From: Puniceicoccales bacterium
GTDB taxonomy: Bacteria > Verrucomicrobiota > Verrucomicrobiia > Opitutales > UBA953
Direction of reading: 5' to 3'
DNA: 46,054 nucleotides
NCBI GenBank assembly: GCA_031269335.1
Contig: JAISZI010000008.1
Span: 1-46,054 of the forward strand
Shown: one piece after another, positions 1-8,624 of the stretch
Position numbering within the stretch: position 1 is the stretch's first letter
How the letters are laid out: every line of letters begins with the position of its first letter
Notes under the pieces: generated by a model
The model's input: only the letters and a program-made list of their open reading frames with translations
Told to the model about the DNA's origin: nothing
Databases searched by the model: none
Program-made: the position numbers and the translations under genes

Positions 1-123
1 CGTGCTACTTATCAGGGTTTTGCCGTGTTTATAGTAGAGGTGGAAAAGAAGAATATCATTTGGAGAAACGCCAGCCGCGACACCTTTTTAAGGGAAGCCG
101 AAAAACGTTTCGCCGTTAAATAA
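1..123 (+). CDS. C-terminal end of an unidentified protein (cut by window edge)
   Basis: An open frame runs from base 1 to a TAA at 121-123 and encodes 40 residues ending in EAEKRFAVK. The composition (charged, with a short hydrophobic beta-like stretch FAVFIVEV) and the balanced codon use look like a real protein end. It converges on sucD, which lies on the other strand, and a perfect inverted repeat sits between the two. I do not recognise the family from this tail; the rest of the gene lies outside the window. Confidence 0.5.
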   Translation, partial: RATYQGFAVFIVEVEKKNIIWRNASRDTFLREAEKRFAVK

Positions 124-144
124 AAACGCGAAACTTCCTGCGCG

Positions 145-174
145 GCGGGCGATGCCGGTGTGGACATCGCCCGC
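145..174. terminator. Perfect inverted repeat between convergent genes
   Basis: GCGGGCGATG (145-154) pairs with CATCGCCCGC (165-174) around a 10-base loop. It lies between the end of the partial + strand gene (123) and the end of sucD (217, - strand), where a bidirectional terminator is expected. No clean T-tract follows on the + side; on the - side a T-rich stretch lies some 15-25 bases beyond the stem, so termination is inferred rather than shown. Confidence 0.45.
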
Positions 175-216
175 GGTGCCTACGTCACCTCTGGAGAGAG
201 AGTGAGTAGCTGTGTA

Positions 217-1140
217 TTAGGCGAGGTTAACGTTTTTGATTTTTGCGGCGCGGATGAGGGCGTCAGCCATGTCGGAGGGAGTTTCGGCGACCTCGATGCC
301 GCATTCGCGGAAAATGGCGATTTTTGCGGCGGCGGTGTCGTCTTTTCCACCGATGACGGCGCCGGCGTGTCCCATGCGGCGTCCTGCCGGGGCAGTGGCT
401 CCGGCGATAAATCCGGCGACGGGTTTATCGCAATTTTCTTTTATCCAATGGGCGGCTTCAACTTCGGCATTACCGCCGATTTCTCCGATGAGGATAATGC
501 CGCGGGTATCGGGGTCGTCGTTAAAGAGTTTGATAACATCGAGGTGCGAAGTGCCATTCACGGGGTCGCCGCCAATGCCAACACTGGTGCTCTGACCGAG
601 ACCGCGTGTGGTGATCTGGTAAACGGCTTCGTAAGTGAGCGTTCCGGAACGGGAAACGACGCCGACGTGCCCTTTGCGATGGATATAGCCGGGGGCGATG
701 CCGATGCGACAGCCTCCGGAGGAATCTTTGCCTTCGCCCGGGGTGACTATGCCCGGGCAGTTGGGACCGACGAGGCGCGTTTTTCCACCTGCCATGGCGC
801 GGCGGACGCGGATCATGTCTTTTATGGGAATGCCTTCGGTGATTGCAACGGCGAGGTCGAGTTGCGCGTCGGCGCATTCCAGAATGGCATCCGCCGCAAA
901 GGCGGGCGGGACAAAGATGGCGGAGACGGTGGCACCCGTGGCGTGGGCGGCGTCGGCGACGGTGTTAAAAATGGGCACATGGGCGCCGTTGTGCTCAAAG
1001 ATTTGCCCGCCTTTGCCGGGTGTGACGCCGGCGACGAGTTGCGTGCCGTAATCGAGGGAGAGGCGGGCGTGTCTGCCGCCGAAGTCTCCGGTGATGCCTT
1101 GCACGAGTATTTTTGTTCGCGTGTTGACGAGAATGGACAT
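217..1140 (-). CDS. sucD: Succinyl-CoA ligase (ADP-forming), alpha subunit
   Basis: The 307-residue protein is the alpha subunit of succinyl-CoA synthetase, which interconverts succinyl-CoA and succinate with nucleotide phosphorylation in the TCA cycle. It has an N-terminal CoA-binding Rossmann domain (about 1-125, with GPNCPG at 125-130) and a ligase domain with [11 protein letters not shown] and GIGGDP. The phosphohistidine is His258 in GRRMGHAGA. It is longer than the usual 289 or so residues because of about 9 extra residues near 135-144 (GEGKDSSGG) and a short one near 46-54. It lies 42 bases downstream of sucC on the same strand, as in a typical sucCD operon. The start ATG gives the family-typical [10 protein letters not shown] opening. 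Confidence 0.95.
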   Translation of the reverse strand: MSILVNTRTKILVQGITGDFGGRHARLSLDYGTQLVAGVTPGKGGQIFEHNGAHVPIFNTVADAAHATGATVSAIFVPPAFAADAILECADAQLDLAVAITEGIPIKDMIRVRRAMAGGKTRLVGPNCPGIVTPGEGKDSSGGCRIGIAPGYIHRKGHVGVVSRSGTLTYEAVYQITTRGLGQSTSVGIGGDPVNGTSHLDVIKLFNDDPDTRGIILIGEIGGNAEVEAAHWIKENCDKPVAGFIAGATAPAGRRMGHAGAVIGGKDDTAAAKIAIFRECGIEVAETPSDMADALIRAAKIKNVNLA

Positions 1141-1182
1141 GGTTTTTCGAGTGTGTTGTTTAAGATTATTGAGCGGATAAAT

Positions 1183-2367
1183 TTAGGCGACGAGTTTGAC
1201 GATTTTTTGCGCGGCGTCCGCCATGCTATCGCCGGAGACGAGAGAAAGGGCGGCGGCGGCGAGTGTTTCTTTACCGGCGGCGGCGTTATTGCCTTCGAGA
1301 CGCACAACGAGTGGGAGTTGCAAACCGGTTTCGCGAGCGGCACCGACGATGCCTTGTGCGATGACGTCGCAATCCATAATTCCGCCGAAAATGTTCACGA
1401 GGATTCCGCGCACATTTTTATCGCTGAGAATGATGTTAAACGCTGCGGCGACAGCTTCTTTGGAGGCACTTCCGCCCACGTCGAGGAAGTTGGCGGGGTT
1501 GCCGCCGTAGTGCTTGATAATGTCCATGGTGCTCATGGCGAGACCGGCACCGTTGACAAGGCAGGCGATATTACCATCGAGAGCGATGTAGCTCAGACCG
1601 TGTTTAGAGGCTTCGACCTCTTTGGGGTCTTCTTCGTTAATATCGCGCAGGGCAACGATTTCGGGATGGCGGAAGAGTGCGTTTTCGTCAAAGCCCACCT
1701 TGGCGTCGAGTGCGATGAGGCGTTCGTCCGCCGTGACAGCCAACGGGTTCACTTCGACCATGGAGCAATCTTTCTCCCAAAAAAGGTTGTAAAGTCCTGC
1801 TACGAATTTGGTGAACTGTTTGAGTAAGCCGCCCTTGAAGCCGAGTGCGAAACCGAGCGTGCGCTTCTGGTAATCTTGGAGACCAAGTGCAGGATCAACG
1901 TGGATTTTTACAATTTTTTCGGGTGTTTTTTCCGCCACTTCTTCGATGGACATTCCGCCTTCGGTGGAGGCGATGACGACCGGGCGCGCCGTGCTGCGGT
2001 CGAGCAGGATGGCGAGATAGTATTCTTTTGCTATCGAAGAGGCTGTTTCAAAATAAAGTGCCTGCACCACGCGCCCGTCAGCACCCGTTTGCTTCGTGAC
2101 AAGGGTATTGCCAAACATCGCCGCAGCGACGTCGCGGGCTTCTGCCTTGGTTTTGGCAACGTGGACGCCGCCTTTATAGCCGTTAGTGAAAACGCCTTTG
2201 CCGCGTCCTCCCGCGTGAATTTGAGATTTGACGACAACGGCGGAGTCTTCCGGAAAGTTGGCGAGTGCGGTGTCAAAATCGGCGGTGGATCGAGCAGCCC
2301 AGCCTTTGGGCGTCGCAACACCGAAGTCGGCAAAAAGTTGCTTTGCCTGATATTCGTGGATGTTCAT
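1183..2367 (-). CDS. sucC: Succinyl-CoA ligase (ADP-forming), beta subunit
   Basis: The 394-residue protein is the beta subunit of succinyl-CoA synthetase and supplies the nucleotide and succinate sites. It opens with MNIHEYQAKQLFADFGV, followed by an ATP-grasp domain (about 1-235: KSQIHAGGRGKGV for nucleotide binding, MVEVNPLAV for Mg binding) and a C-terminal ligase/CoA domain with FLDVGG and the hallmark LVNIFGGIMDCD. The length matches the family (about 388). It is the promoter-proximal gene of sucCD and is preceded by a small membrane ORF 28 bases upstream and frr further upstream, all on the - strand. Confidence 0.95.
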   Translation of the reverse strand: MNIHEYQAKQLFADFGVATPKGWAARSTADFDTALANFPEDSAVVVKSQIHAGGRGKGVFTNGYKGGVHVAKTKAEARDVAAAMFGNTLVTKQTGADGRVVQALYFETASSIAKEYYLAILLDRSTARPVVIASTEGGMSIEEVAEKTPEKIVKIHVDPALGLQDYQKRTLGFALGFKGGLLKQFTKFVAGLYNLFWEKDCSMVEVNPLAVTADERLIALDAKVGFDENALFRHPEIVALRDINEEDPKEVEASKHGLSYIALDGNIACLVNGAGLAMSTMDIIKHYGGNPANFLDVGGSASKEAVAAAFNIILSDKNVRGILVNIFGGIMDCDVIAQGIVGAARETGLQLPLVVRLEGNNAAAGKETLAAAALSLVSGDSMADAAQKIVKLVA

Positions 2368-2395
2368 GAGTGTGTGAGTGTGTGAAAAAAGTTCT

Positions 2396-2587
2396 TCAAC
2401 CGTTGACGCTGCGGGAAAAGGCGTCTATGATTTCTATGAAAATAATCGCCACCAAGAACCATGCCACTTCTTTAAGGGCACGTTCGACAATGTTCGGCTG
2501 GATGGTGTAAGTTTCCACTTGGCGCGCACGCCGCAACGCGGGAAAAAAGCGCGGCGTGTCGGAAACGTAAGCGGAGCAAGGATTCAT
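2396..2587 (-). CDS. Small single-TM protein between frr and sucC (hypothetical)
   Basis: This 63-residue ORF is on the same strand as its neighbours, ends 28 bases before sucC, and has codon use like them. Its first 30 residues are polar; residues about 41-55 (EVAWFLVAIIFIEII) could form one membrane helix, followed by a short polar tail. No Shine-Dalgarno sequence is visible before the ATG. I do not recognise a family. It could be a genuine membrane peptide or a chance ORF in the frr-sucC gap. Confidence 0.35.
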   Translation of the reverse strand: MNPCSAYVSDTPRFFPALRRARQVETYTIQPNIVERALKEVAWFLVAIIFIEIIDAFSRSVNG

Positions 2588-2766
2588 GGAGCGGGCGGTG
2601 GTGTTGATCGGTTATATCGGACAAAAAAGTCAAATGCGGGCGAGGCGGGAGGAATTTTGTTTTTGTGGCGGAGTAGAACAAATCCATCCGCGTTGTTGGC
2701 GACGATGCCGGGCTGGAGGTTCTTGTTTTGTTCGTGTTATTCGCGGCGGTTTCACTTTTTAATTTT

Positions 2767-3321
2767 TCAAATTTTTTGCAAATCCGCCTCCTTCGCTTTG
2801 AGAGCTTTTTCGATTTCGGCGATATTTTTATCGGTGGCGTTTTGAATTTCTTTTTCGGTGCGTTTGAAATCGTCTTCGGGGATTTGTTTTTGGGCTTTTT
2901 TGAGGGCATCGTGCGTGTCGCGCCGCACATTACGGACGCGGACGCGCCCTTCTTCGGCGAGACGGTGGACGACTTTGACCAGCTCGGCACGCCGTTCGCC
3001 CGTCAATTCTGGAACGGGGCAACGGATGATGTTGCCCTGCGGAATGGGGTTGAAGCCGAGGTTGGCTGCCTGAATGCCCTGCACGATGTCCTTCGACGCA
3101 TTTTTGTCGAAGGGCTGTATGACGATGCTGCGTGCATCGGGCGTGGAAATGGTGGCGACGTCTTTGAGACGCATCTGGGCGCCATAAACTTCGACGGTGA
3201 CGTTTTCGACCATCGACGGTTGTGCCTTGCCGGTGTTGACGCCACTGAACTCGCGCAAGGTATGCTCGACGGCTTTTTGCATAGCGGATGCGCTGGCGGA
3301 GATGATTGGTTTTGTGTCCAT
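2767..3321 (-). CDS. frr: Ribosome recycling factor
   Basis: This 184-residue protein releases ribosomes from mRNA after termination together with EF-G. I chose the ATG at 3321, giving MDTKPIISASASAMQKAVEH; this matches the family length (about 185), whereas an upstream TTG at 3375 would add 18 non-conserved residues. Family signatures include the central PFDKNASKDIVQGIQAANLG block, PIPQGNIIRCPVPELT, and the RVRVRNVRRD helix of the three-helix bundle, with a charged C-terminal coiled helix rich in Lys/Glu. It heads a leftward group with sucC and sucD and is transcribed divergently from feoA across a 159-base gap. Confidence 0.95.
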   Translation of the reverse strand: MDTKPIISASASAMQKAVEHTLREFSGVNTGKAQPSMVENVTVEVYGAQMRLKDVATISTPDARSIVIQPFDKNASKDIVQGIQAANLGFNPIPQGNIIRCPVPELTGERRAELVKVVHRLAEEGRVRVRNVRRDTHDALKKAQKQIPEDDFKRTEKEIQNATDKNIAEIEKALKAKEADLQKI

Positions 3322-3480
3322 GGAACGGGGAACGTTGAAGGGTGCCTTGGGTAGTAGATTTTTTTGGGAAAACAAGGGTAAAAATCTTTGTATAAAGAAT
3401 CTGCCCGCGTGTGACGGTGCGCATTTTATGCTGGACTTAGTGCGGCTGTTTTGTTGGATCGTCCCAAAATCTTTTTTTTG

Positions 3481-3714
3481 GTGAACACTTTATCACTTTC
3501 ATTACTCGGCGTTGGGAGAGCCGGGCGCGTTGTTCGGTTGCGAGCAGATAATCCTGTCGATCAACGACTTCTCGCACTTGGTCTCTTGCCTGGAATGGTG
3601 GTTCGACTCCTGCGCGTGGCACCGCTTGGCGACCCAATTGAGATAGAATTCCAAAATCAATGTGTGAGTTTGCGCAAAGGGGATGCGGACTCAGTCGAAG
3701 TGCATGTGCTTTAA
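3481..3714 (+). CDS. feoA: FeoA family ferrous iron transport protein
   Basis: A small SH3-like beta-barrel protein (77 residues from the GTG at 3481) that assists FeoB in ferrous iron uptake. Family features are the SLLGVGRAGRVVRL opening, the LLALGLLPGMVVRLLRVAPLGDP core and the SLRKGDADSVEV end. A TTG at 3451 would add ten residues lying before the FeoA consensus, so the GTG is preferred; neither has a clear Shine-Dalgarno sequence. It is followed by feoB after 24 bases, the usual feoAB arrangement, and is divergent from frr. Confidence 0.85.
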   Translation: MNTLSLSLLGVGRAGRVVRLRADNPVDQRLLALGLLPGMVVRLLRVAPLGDPIEIEFQNQCVSLRKGDADSVEVHVL

Positions 3715-3738
3715 TGTGAAATAGATAAGGGTTACGAA

Positions 3739-5985
3739 ATGGGAAAACCGCGTATTGCCCTCATTGGGAATCCGAACACTGGGAAAAGCACCTTGTTCAA
3801 TGCGTTAACGGGGATGCGCCAGCGCATTGGGAATTACCCGGGTGTCACGGTCGCAAAAAAATCCGGCTTTCTCACGTTGCCTAACGGTGTGCGCACCGAA
3901 CTCCTTGATCTGCCAGGGCTTTACAGTCTCGCGGCTGTCTCGCTCGACGAGCGTGTCGTGAGCGATGTGCTTTGCGGGAGGTATCTGGGGACGCCCGCCC
4001 CCGATGCTGTGGTGTGCGTTGTGGATATCATGAATTTGCGCCGTAACTTCTTTCTCGCATCGCAAGTTGCAGAAATGGGTTTGCCGATGATGCTCGTGCT
4101 CAACCAAGGCGATGTTGCCCAAAAACGCGGGATGCGGGTGGATGTCGAAAAAATTTCGCGGCGCCTCGGTGGTATTCCCGTGGTGATAGCCTCGGCGTGG
4201 CGCGGCGAGGGTATCCATGATGTTCGTGCTGCGTTAGTAACGCTACTTGAAAAAAGGTCCCGCATGAACCGCATTGTTTGGCATCCCTGCGTTACGAGTG
4301 CGTTGGAAACGCTGCGCGACGGAATTGCCGCTGCTTCGGGAAAAACTGACGTTAAACCAATCTTGTTCTCTGAAGCAGAGTTACAGCGTTTACTCTTCGA
4401 CGCCGCCACCGTCGTTTCCGACCGTTTTTGCAAGGTGTTTCCTGTCGGCACAGTGGAGACATTGGTCGGCGCCGCCCGCGAAGGCATCCGTCGGGCAGGA
4501 TTCAACCCGCTCGCTGTGGAACCGCTCTTGCACTACGAACGACTTCACGGCATTCTTGATGGCGTCGTCACCACGATGTCCGTCGAGTCCAAGGGTGCGC
4601 AGGCATTGGACAAAGTGCTTTTACACCGCGTTTTTGGGACATTTATATTTTTTGCGATGATGGTGGTCGTATTCTCCTCCGTATTCTGGCTGGCGGCGAT
4701 ACCGCAAGCGTGGATGGAGGGCTTTTTTGAATGGCTTTCCGACGGGGTGAGGCCGCTGCTTGCATCGACGCCCGTTTTGCAAAGCCTCGTGGTCAACGGC
4801 GTGATTGCCGGCGTGGGAGCTTTCCTTGGTTTTTTGCCGCAGATACTCACGTTATTTTTCTTCATAGCGTTGCTGGAAGGTTCCGGCTACATGGCGCGTG
4901 CCGCCTTTCTCATGGACAAGCTCTTTTCGTGGTGCGGATTGAACGGAAAGAGCTTTGTTCCAATGCTTTCCGGCTACGCCTGTGTCGTGCCCAGCGTGCT
5001 CGCCACGCGCACCATTGAAGACACCAAAGTGCGTCTTGCTACGATATTTATCCTGCCCTTGATGAGTTGTTCGGCGCGGCTCCCCGTATATACGTTGATG
5101 ACGGGGGCGTTTCTCGTGCCGCGCATAGGCGAGGTGGGTGGCTCGCTCGTGATGGTTTCCTTGTATTTGATCGGTCTCGCCATCGCCATTCCGACGGCGT
5201 GGGTGCTTACGCGTTTTTTCCTCAAAATACGTTCCCAGCCCTTTGTCCTTGAAATGCCGCGTTATCAACTTCCCCGCCCCCGCGATGTCTTGTGGCGGCT
5301 TTGGCAAAGCGGCACTGAATTTATCCGCCGCGCCGGGACGATTATCTTCGCAATAACGGTTATCATTTGGGCGCTTCTCTATTTTCCTCGCGACCCAGCC
5401 ACAGAGGAGGCGGCGCGAAAAACGTTTGTTGCGGAGCAGATTTCCCAGAATGGCAAATACACCAGTGCCGGTGCTGTCGAAGCTGCCCTTGTTACGCAAG
5501 ACGGTGACCAGCAAGAAAATCCGCTCGCGGCTGAACTTGCCAATCGGATTGAAGCCGCCCACATTGAGGCAAGTTACCTCGGTCAATTCGGCAAATTTAT
5601 CCAACCGCTTTTTGCTCCCGCCGGTTTCGATTGGAAAATCACGATAGGCGTCCTCGCGAGTTTTCCCGCCCGCGAAGTGATCGTCTCCACCCTCGGCATC
5701 ACCCACAGTTTGGGAAACGACGTTGGCGGCGATGCGCTGCGCGACGCGCTTGCCAAATCCACGTGGACGGACGGTCCGCTCGTCGGCAAACCCGTGTTCA
5801 CAATTCCCGTGGTTTTAGGCGTCATGGTTTTCTTCGCGCTTTGTTCGCAATGCGGCGCGACGCTCGCCGTCATTCGCAAGGAAATAGGGCTTCGCTGGGC
5901 AGTCATTTCATTTACCTACATGACTATCCTTGCTTGGGCAGCCGCCACCGCGTGTTACCAGTTCGGGGCTTTCTTTAGCGGATAG
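3739..5985 (+). CDS. feoB: Ferrous iron transporter FeoB (GTPase-permease)
   Basis: A 748-residue inner-membrane Fe(II) transporter. The N-terminal G domain has G1 GNPNTGKST (10-18), the G2 Thr in YPGVTVAKKSG (Thr37), G3 DLPG (57-60), and a G4 that reads NQGD (122-125) rather than the more usual NMxD/NKxD. A helical linker follows, then the membrane part from about residue 300, with the two Gate segments including GYACVVPSVLATRTIED and LPLMSCSARLPVY. A soluble insert of about 80 residues (about 555-635) separates the membrane blocks. feoA lies directly upstream; no feoC is visible. The protein is full length. Confidence 0.95.
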   Translation: MGKPRIALIGNPNTGKSTLFNALTGMRQRIGNYPGVTVAKKSGFLTLPNGVRTELLDLPGLYSLAAVSLDERVVSDVLCGRYLGTPAPDAVVCVVDIMNLRRNFFLASQVAEMGLPMMLVLNQGDVAQKRGMRVDVEKISRRLGGIPVVIASAWRGEGIHDVRAALVTLLEKRSRMNRIVWHPCVTSALETLRDGIAAASGKTDVKPILFSEAELQRLLFDAATVVSDRFCKVFPVGTVETLVGAAREGIRRAGFNPLAVEPLLHYERLHGILDGVVTTMSVESKGAQALDKVLLHRVFGTFIFFAMMVVVFSSVFWLAAIPQAWMEGFFEWLSDGVRPLLASTPVLQSLVVNGVIAGVGAFLGFLPQILTLFFFIALLEGSGYMARAAFLMDKLFSWCGLNGKSFVPMLSGYACVVPSVLATRTIEDTKVRLATIFILPLMSCSARLPVYTLMTGAFLVPRIGEVGGSLVMVSLYLIGLAIAIPTAWVLTRFFLKIRSQPFVLEMPRYQLPRPRDVLWRLWQSGTEFIRRAGTIIFAITVIIWALLYFPRDPATEEAARKTFVAEQISQNGKYTSAGAVEAALVTQDGDQQENPLAAELANRIEAAHIEASYLGQFGKFIQPLFAPAGFDWKITIGVLASFPAREVIVSTLGITHSLGNDVGGDALRDALAKSTWTDGPLVGKPVFTIPVVLGVMVFFALCSQCGATLAVIRKEIGLRWAVISFTYMTILAWAAATACYQFGAFFSG

Positions 5986-6030
5986 GATTTTTTTGACTCC
6001 GGCGTAAACAGCGGCACGATGGGAGACGCT

Positions 6031-6705
6031 ATGAAATACTTACGTTTTCGTTTTTTATTAACAGCATCGCTCGCAGTTGTCTGCTGCGGACTTTCTGCAC
6101 GCACGGGAGACCTTTCTTTGCCGGCACCGCAAAAAACTGGTGGAAAACCACTTATGGAAGCGCTTGCCGCGCGCTCTACCTCGCGTGATTTCACGCCGGA
6201 CACGCCCGGTCTTTCGCAGGCGCAATTGTCCAATTTACTTTGGGCGACTTACGGCGTAAACCGTCCCGACGGGCGACGCACCGCGCCCTCGGCGAATAAC
6301 TTGAAGGAAATAACCGTCTATGTGCTGCTTGAGCGCGGGGCATTCCTTTACGATGCCGAGAAACACAGTTTGAAGCCCGTGGTCAAGTCGCCCGAATCAA
6401 AGAAACCCGTCGGCGATATTCGTTCGCTGGCAGGAAAACAGGCGTTTGCAAAATACGCTCCGGTGACCTTGTTGATGGTAGCCGATTTTTCCCGACGGGG
6501 CGGCGCAGAGCCAGACGCCGCCGCACGCGAATTACAAGGGGTCAACGCCGGGCTAATCGCGCAAAACGCCGGTTTGTTTTGTGCCTCAGAAGGGCTGATT
6601 GGCGGCGTGCGCATGTCCTTGCCATATGCCGAACTTTCCGCCGCCCTCGGCTTGCCAAAAACACACCGGATCGTGCTCGCTTATTCCGTGGGCGGGAAGA
6701 ACTAA
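6031..6705 (+). CDS. Secreted nitroreductase-family flavoprotein
   Basis: A 224-residue protein of the nitroreductase/SagB-like FMN fold. I chose the ATG at 6031 because a GGGAGA sits 5 bases upstream; an ATG at 6019 would place that site inside the gene. Residues 1-22 form a Sec-type signal peptide (FLLTASLAVVCCGLSA), so it is probably exported. Flavin-domain features are the ARSTSRDF block (FMN phosphate contacts), LSNLLWATYGVNR, RTAPSANN, and a C-terminal GLIGGVRMSLP. The substrate is not evident from sequence. It ends 17 bases before the FAD oxidoreductase gene, so they are probably co-transcribed. Confidence 0.85.
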   Translation: MKYLRFRFLLTASLAVVCCGLSARTGDLSLPAPQKTGGKPLMEALAARSTSRDFTPDTPGLSQAQLSNLLWATYGVNRPDGRRTAPSANNLKEITVYVLLERGAFLYDAEKHSLKPVVKSPESKKPVGDIRSLAGKQAFAKYAPVTLLMVADFSRRGGAEPDAAARELQGVNAGLIAQNAGLFCASEGLIGGVRMSLPYAELSAALGLPKTHRIVLAYSVGGKN

Positions 6706-6722
6706 CACCGTTTCCCGGTTTT

Positions 6723-7847
6723 ATGGAAAATTCGCCGCACGCGATAATTTCACCGGAGAAGGAAGTAGATTTTCTCATCATCGGGCAAGGGGTCGCAGGG
6801 ACCTTTCTTGCCCGCGCCCTCCTCGAACGCGGGCGGCGAATAATAGTGATAGACGACGCACAGCGCAGCTCCGCCTCCCGCGTGGCAGCAGGATTGCTTA
6901 ACCCCGTGACAGGAATGCGCTTGCACCTCACCAAAGGCACGAGCGAATTTCTCGCCTGCGCAAAAAGCCTTTTCTCACGACTCGAACGCGAACACGGGCA
7001 AACGCTGTTCACGCCCATCCCCGTGCGCCGCATTTACGTCTCCGTTAAAGAACGTGAACTCAAGGTGTTACGCGCAGCAAAACCAGACTACGCGACATTG
7101 ATGTCGGCGGACGACGCACCCGGCAGCGTTAACGCCGCCTTGCACGGCAACACGCTCGACGACGCGCACGGGAGCTTCCTCATTCACGGAGGCGGCTGGG
7201 TGGATTTACCACGGCTGCTTGATTTGGAACACGCTTGGCTACGCCAACATAGCGCAATAACGGAAGGTGCAGTGCAGCTGGAAGAATTGCGCCACGACGG
7301 CTCCGGCGGCGTCCTCTGGAACGGCTGGTGCGCCCGCTACGGAGCCGTTTTTTGCAACGGTTACAAAGCAGGAATCACGCCCTGCTGGGATTGGATTCCG
7401 TGGCGACCCGCACGGGGCGAAATTGTAGATTGTGAGAGCACCGTCGCGGACGCACCGTGGATGTTAAACCGCAACGGCTGGGCAGTGCCCTTGGGCAATG
7501 GACACTGGCGTTCCGGCTCCACTTGGGAGTGGAATGCCACACGATTTGACGATGCGCCCTCGCCCGCCCTCGCGGAACAACTGCGCAAACGCCTGCAAGG
7601 ATTTTTCAAAACACCCGTGGACGCCCGACTCGTCAGCCAACGCACCGGCGTGCGCCCCTGCGTGCTTGACAACCAGCCTTTTTGCGGAACACACCCGCAA
7701 CTGCCTTGGCTGCACTTATTTGGCGGATTTGGACCAAAGGGCGTGTTCTGGGGTCCCTCCTGTTCCAACGACATGGCGGCATGGCTTTGCGAAGGGAAAC
7801 CCCTCCCTGCCCGCTTCGACCTGCGCCGCGCCTGGCACGGCAAATAA
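6723..7847 (+). CDS. FAD-dependent oxidoreductase (DAO family)
   Basis: A 374-residue flavoprotein. Residues 15-40 carry the dinucleotide-binding GQGVAGTFLARALLERG motif ending in the acidic IDD that binds the FAD ribose. The C-terminal part has RTGVRPCVLDNQPFCG and the LFGGFGPKGVFWGP block that closes over FAD in glycine-oxidase/D-amino-acid-oxidase relatives. The ATG at 6723 starts just before the FAD motif; a longer frame running back into the nitroreductase gene is rejected as a start. No signal peptide. The exact substrate (an amine or amino acid is typical for the fold) cannot be told. Confidence 0.85.
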   Translation: MENSPHAIISPEKEVDFLIIGQGVAGTFLARALLERGRRIIVIDDAQRSSASRVAAGLLNPVTGMRLHLTKGTSEFLACAKSLFSRLEREHGQTLFTPIPVRRIYVSVKERELKVLRAAKPDYATLMSADDAPGSVNAALHGNTLDDAHGSFLIHGGGWVDLPRLLDLEHAWLRQHSAITEGAVQLEELRHDGSGGVLWNGWCARYGAVFCNGYKAGITPCWDWIPWRPARGEIVDCESTVADAPWMLNRNGWAVPLGNGHWRSGSTWEWNATRFDDAPSPALAEQLRKRLQGFFKTPVDARLVSQRTGVRPCVLDNQPFCGTHPQLPWLHLFGGFGPKGVFWGPSCSNDMAAWLCEGKPLPARFDLRRAWHGK

Positions 7848-7927
7848 CACAGCTTGCGGCGCACCAGCACCAAAATGACATTTCCGTGTAAAAAAAACTT
7901 TACAACCCCCCCCTAATCGCCAACAAG

Positions 7928-8020
7928 CACCAGCCAATCGGTTTCCAACCGACCAAGCAAACACTACCTAAACACCAGCCAGTCGGTCACCAACCGCCTA
8001 ACCAGCCAGCACTATCCAAA
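7928..8020 (+). repeat. Two imperfect tandem direct repeats, each with a small inverted repeat
   Basis: Unit 1 (7928-7972) and unit 2 (7973-8020) both begin CACCAGCCARTCGGT, continue with CCAACCG, and end CACTAYCYAAA. Each contains a short inverted core (CGGTTtccAACCG in unit 1; CGGTcaccaACCG in unit 2). The second unit ends one base before the ATG of the thioredoxin-like gene, so both lie in its leader or promoter region. A run of eight C (7906-7913) lies just upstream. Possible operator pair or mRNA leader element; no known site is recognised. Confidence 0.6.
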
Positions 8021-8021
8021 C

Positions 8022-8594
8022 ATGAAAAAGTTCATCAGCCTACTCGTCCTCGCGCTCGCGCCGGCAATGCTTGTTCAAGCAGCACCCGCCACGACCAAAA
8101 GCGGAACCACCGCCAAAAAAACAACCGCGACCAAAGTCGATTATCACCCGACCCTTCACAAGGCACTCAACGGGCACCTCACCCGTGCCAAAGGGAAGAT
8201 TGACTACGAGGGTTTGCGCAAAAAGAAGTATCTCTTCCTTTACTTCTCCGCCTCGTGGTGCGGTCCCTGCAAGAAGTTCACCCCGCAGCTCATCGATTTT
8301 TATGAAAAAAACACGAAAAACGACGACTTCGAGGTCATTCTTGTCTCCTCAGACCGCACTCAAAAAGCGATGACCGCCTACATGAAGGAAAACAAAATGC
8401 CGTGGCCTGGTCTAAGACTCACCTCCCGGTCCACAAAAGATCTTCAAAAGAAATTCGGTGGTAAGGGCATCCCCTGTCTCGTCCTACTTGACGAAAAAGA
8501 CAAGGTTCTCGCGCACAGCTACCAAGACGGCGAATATGTCGGTCCAAACAACGCACTGCGGAAATACAAAAGCTTGCATTCCAACCAACCCTAA
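8022..8594 (+). CDS. Secreted thioredoxin-like protein (tryparedoxin/nucleoredoxin type)
   Basis: A 190-residue protein with a Sec signal peptide (1-20, LALAPAMLVQA) and a Lys/Thr-rich spacer, then a thioredoxin fold. The redox motif is WCGPC at 79-83 in LYFSASWCGPCKKFTP, and the cis-proline loop reads GKGIPCLVLLD, a form common in nucleoredoxin and tryparedoxin relatives. The SSDRT block after the second strand also fits that subgroup. It probably handles disulfide or thiol chemistry in the periplasm. It stands alone between a repeat-bearing leader and a hairpin preceding rhaA. Confidence 0.88.
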   Translation: MKKFISLLVLALAPAMLVQAAPATTKSGTTAKKTTATKVDYHPTLHKALNGHLTRAKGKIDYEGLRKKKYLFLYFSASWCGPCKKFTPQLIDFYEKNTKNDDFEVILVSSDRTQKAMTAYMKENKMPWPGLRLTSRSTKDLQKKFGGKGIPCLVLLDEKDKVLAHSYQDGEYVGPNNALRKYKSLHSNQP

Positions 8595-8624
8595 AAAATT
8601 AACCCCGAATACCGCCTTACAAAC

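Noticed and set aside
160-1827. A 555-codon + strand ORF antisense to sucC and sucD
   Set aside because: It lies exactly opposite two certain genes; its Gly/Val/Asp-rich product is a shadow caused by GC-biased third codon positions.
2588-2766. Sigma-70 promoter for sucC on the - strand (TTGACT...TATAAC)
   Set aside because: The spacing between the two boxes is only 11 bases, too short for a functional promoter.
7928-8020. Possible CRISPR-like array
   Set aside because: Only two adjacent imperfect units with no spacers; no cas genes in the window.
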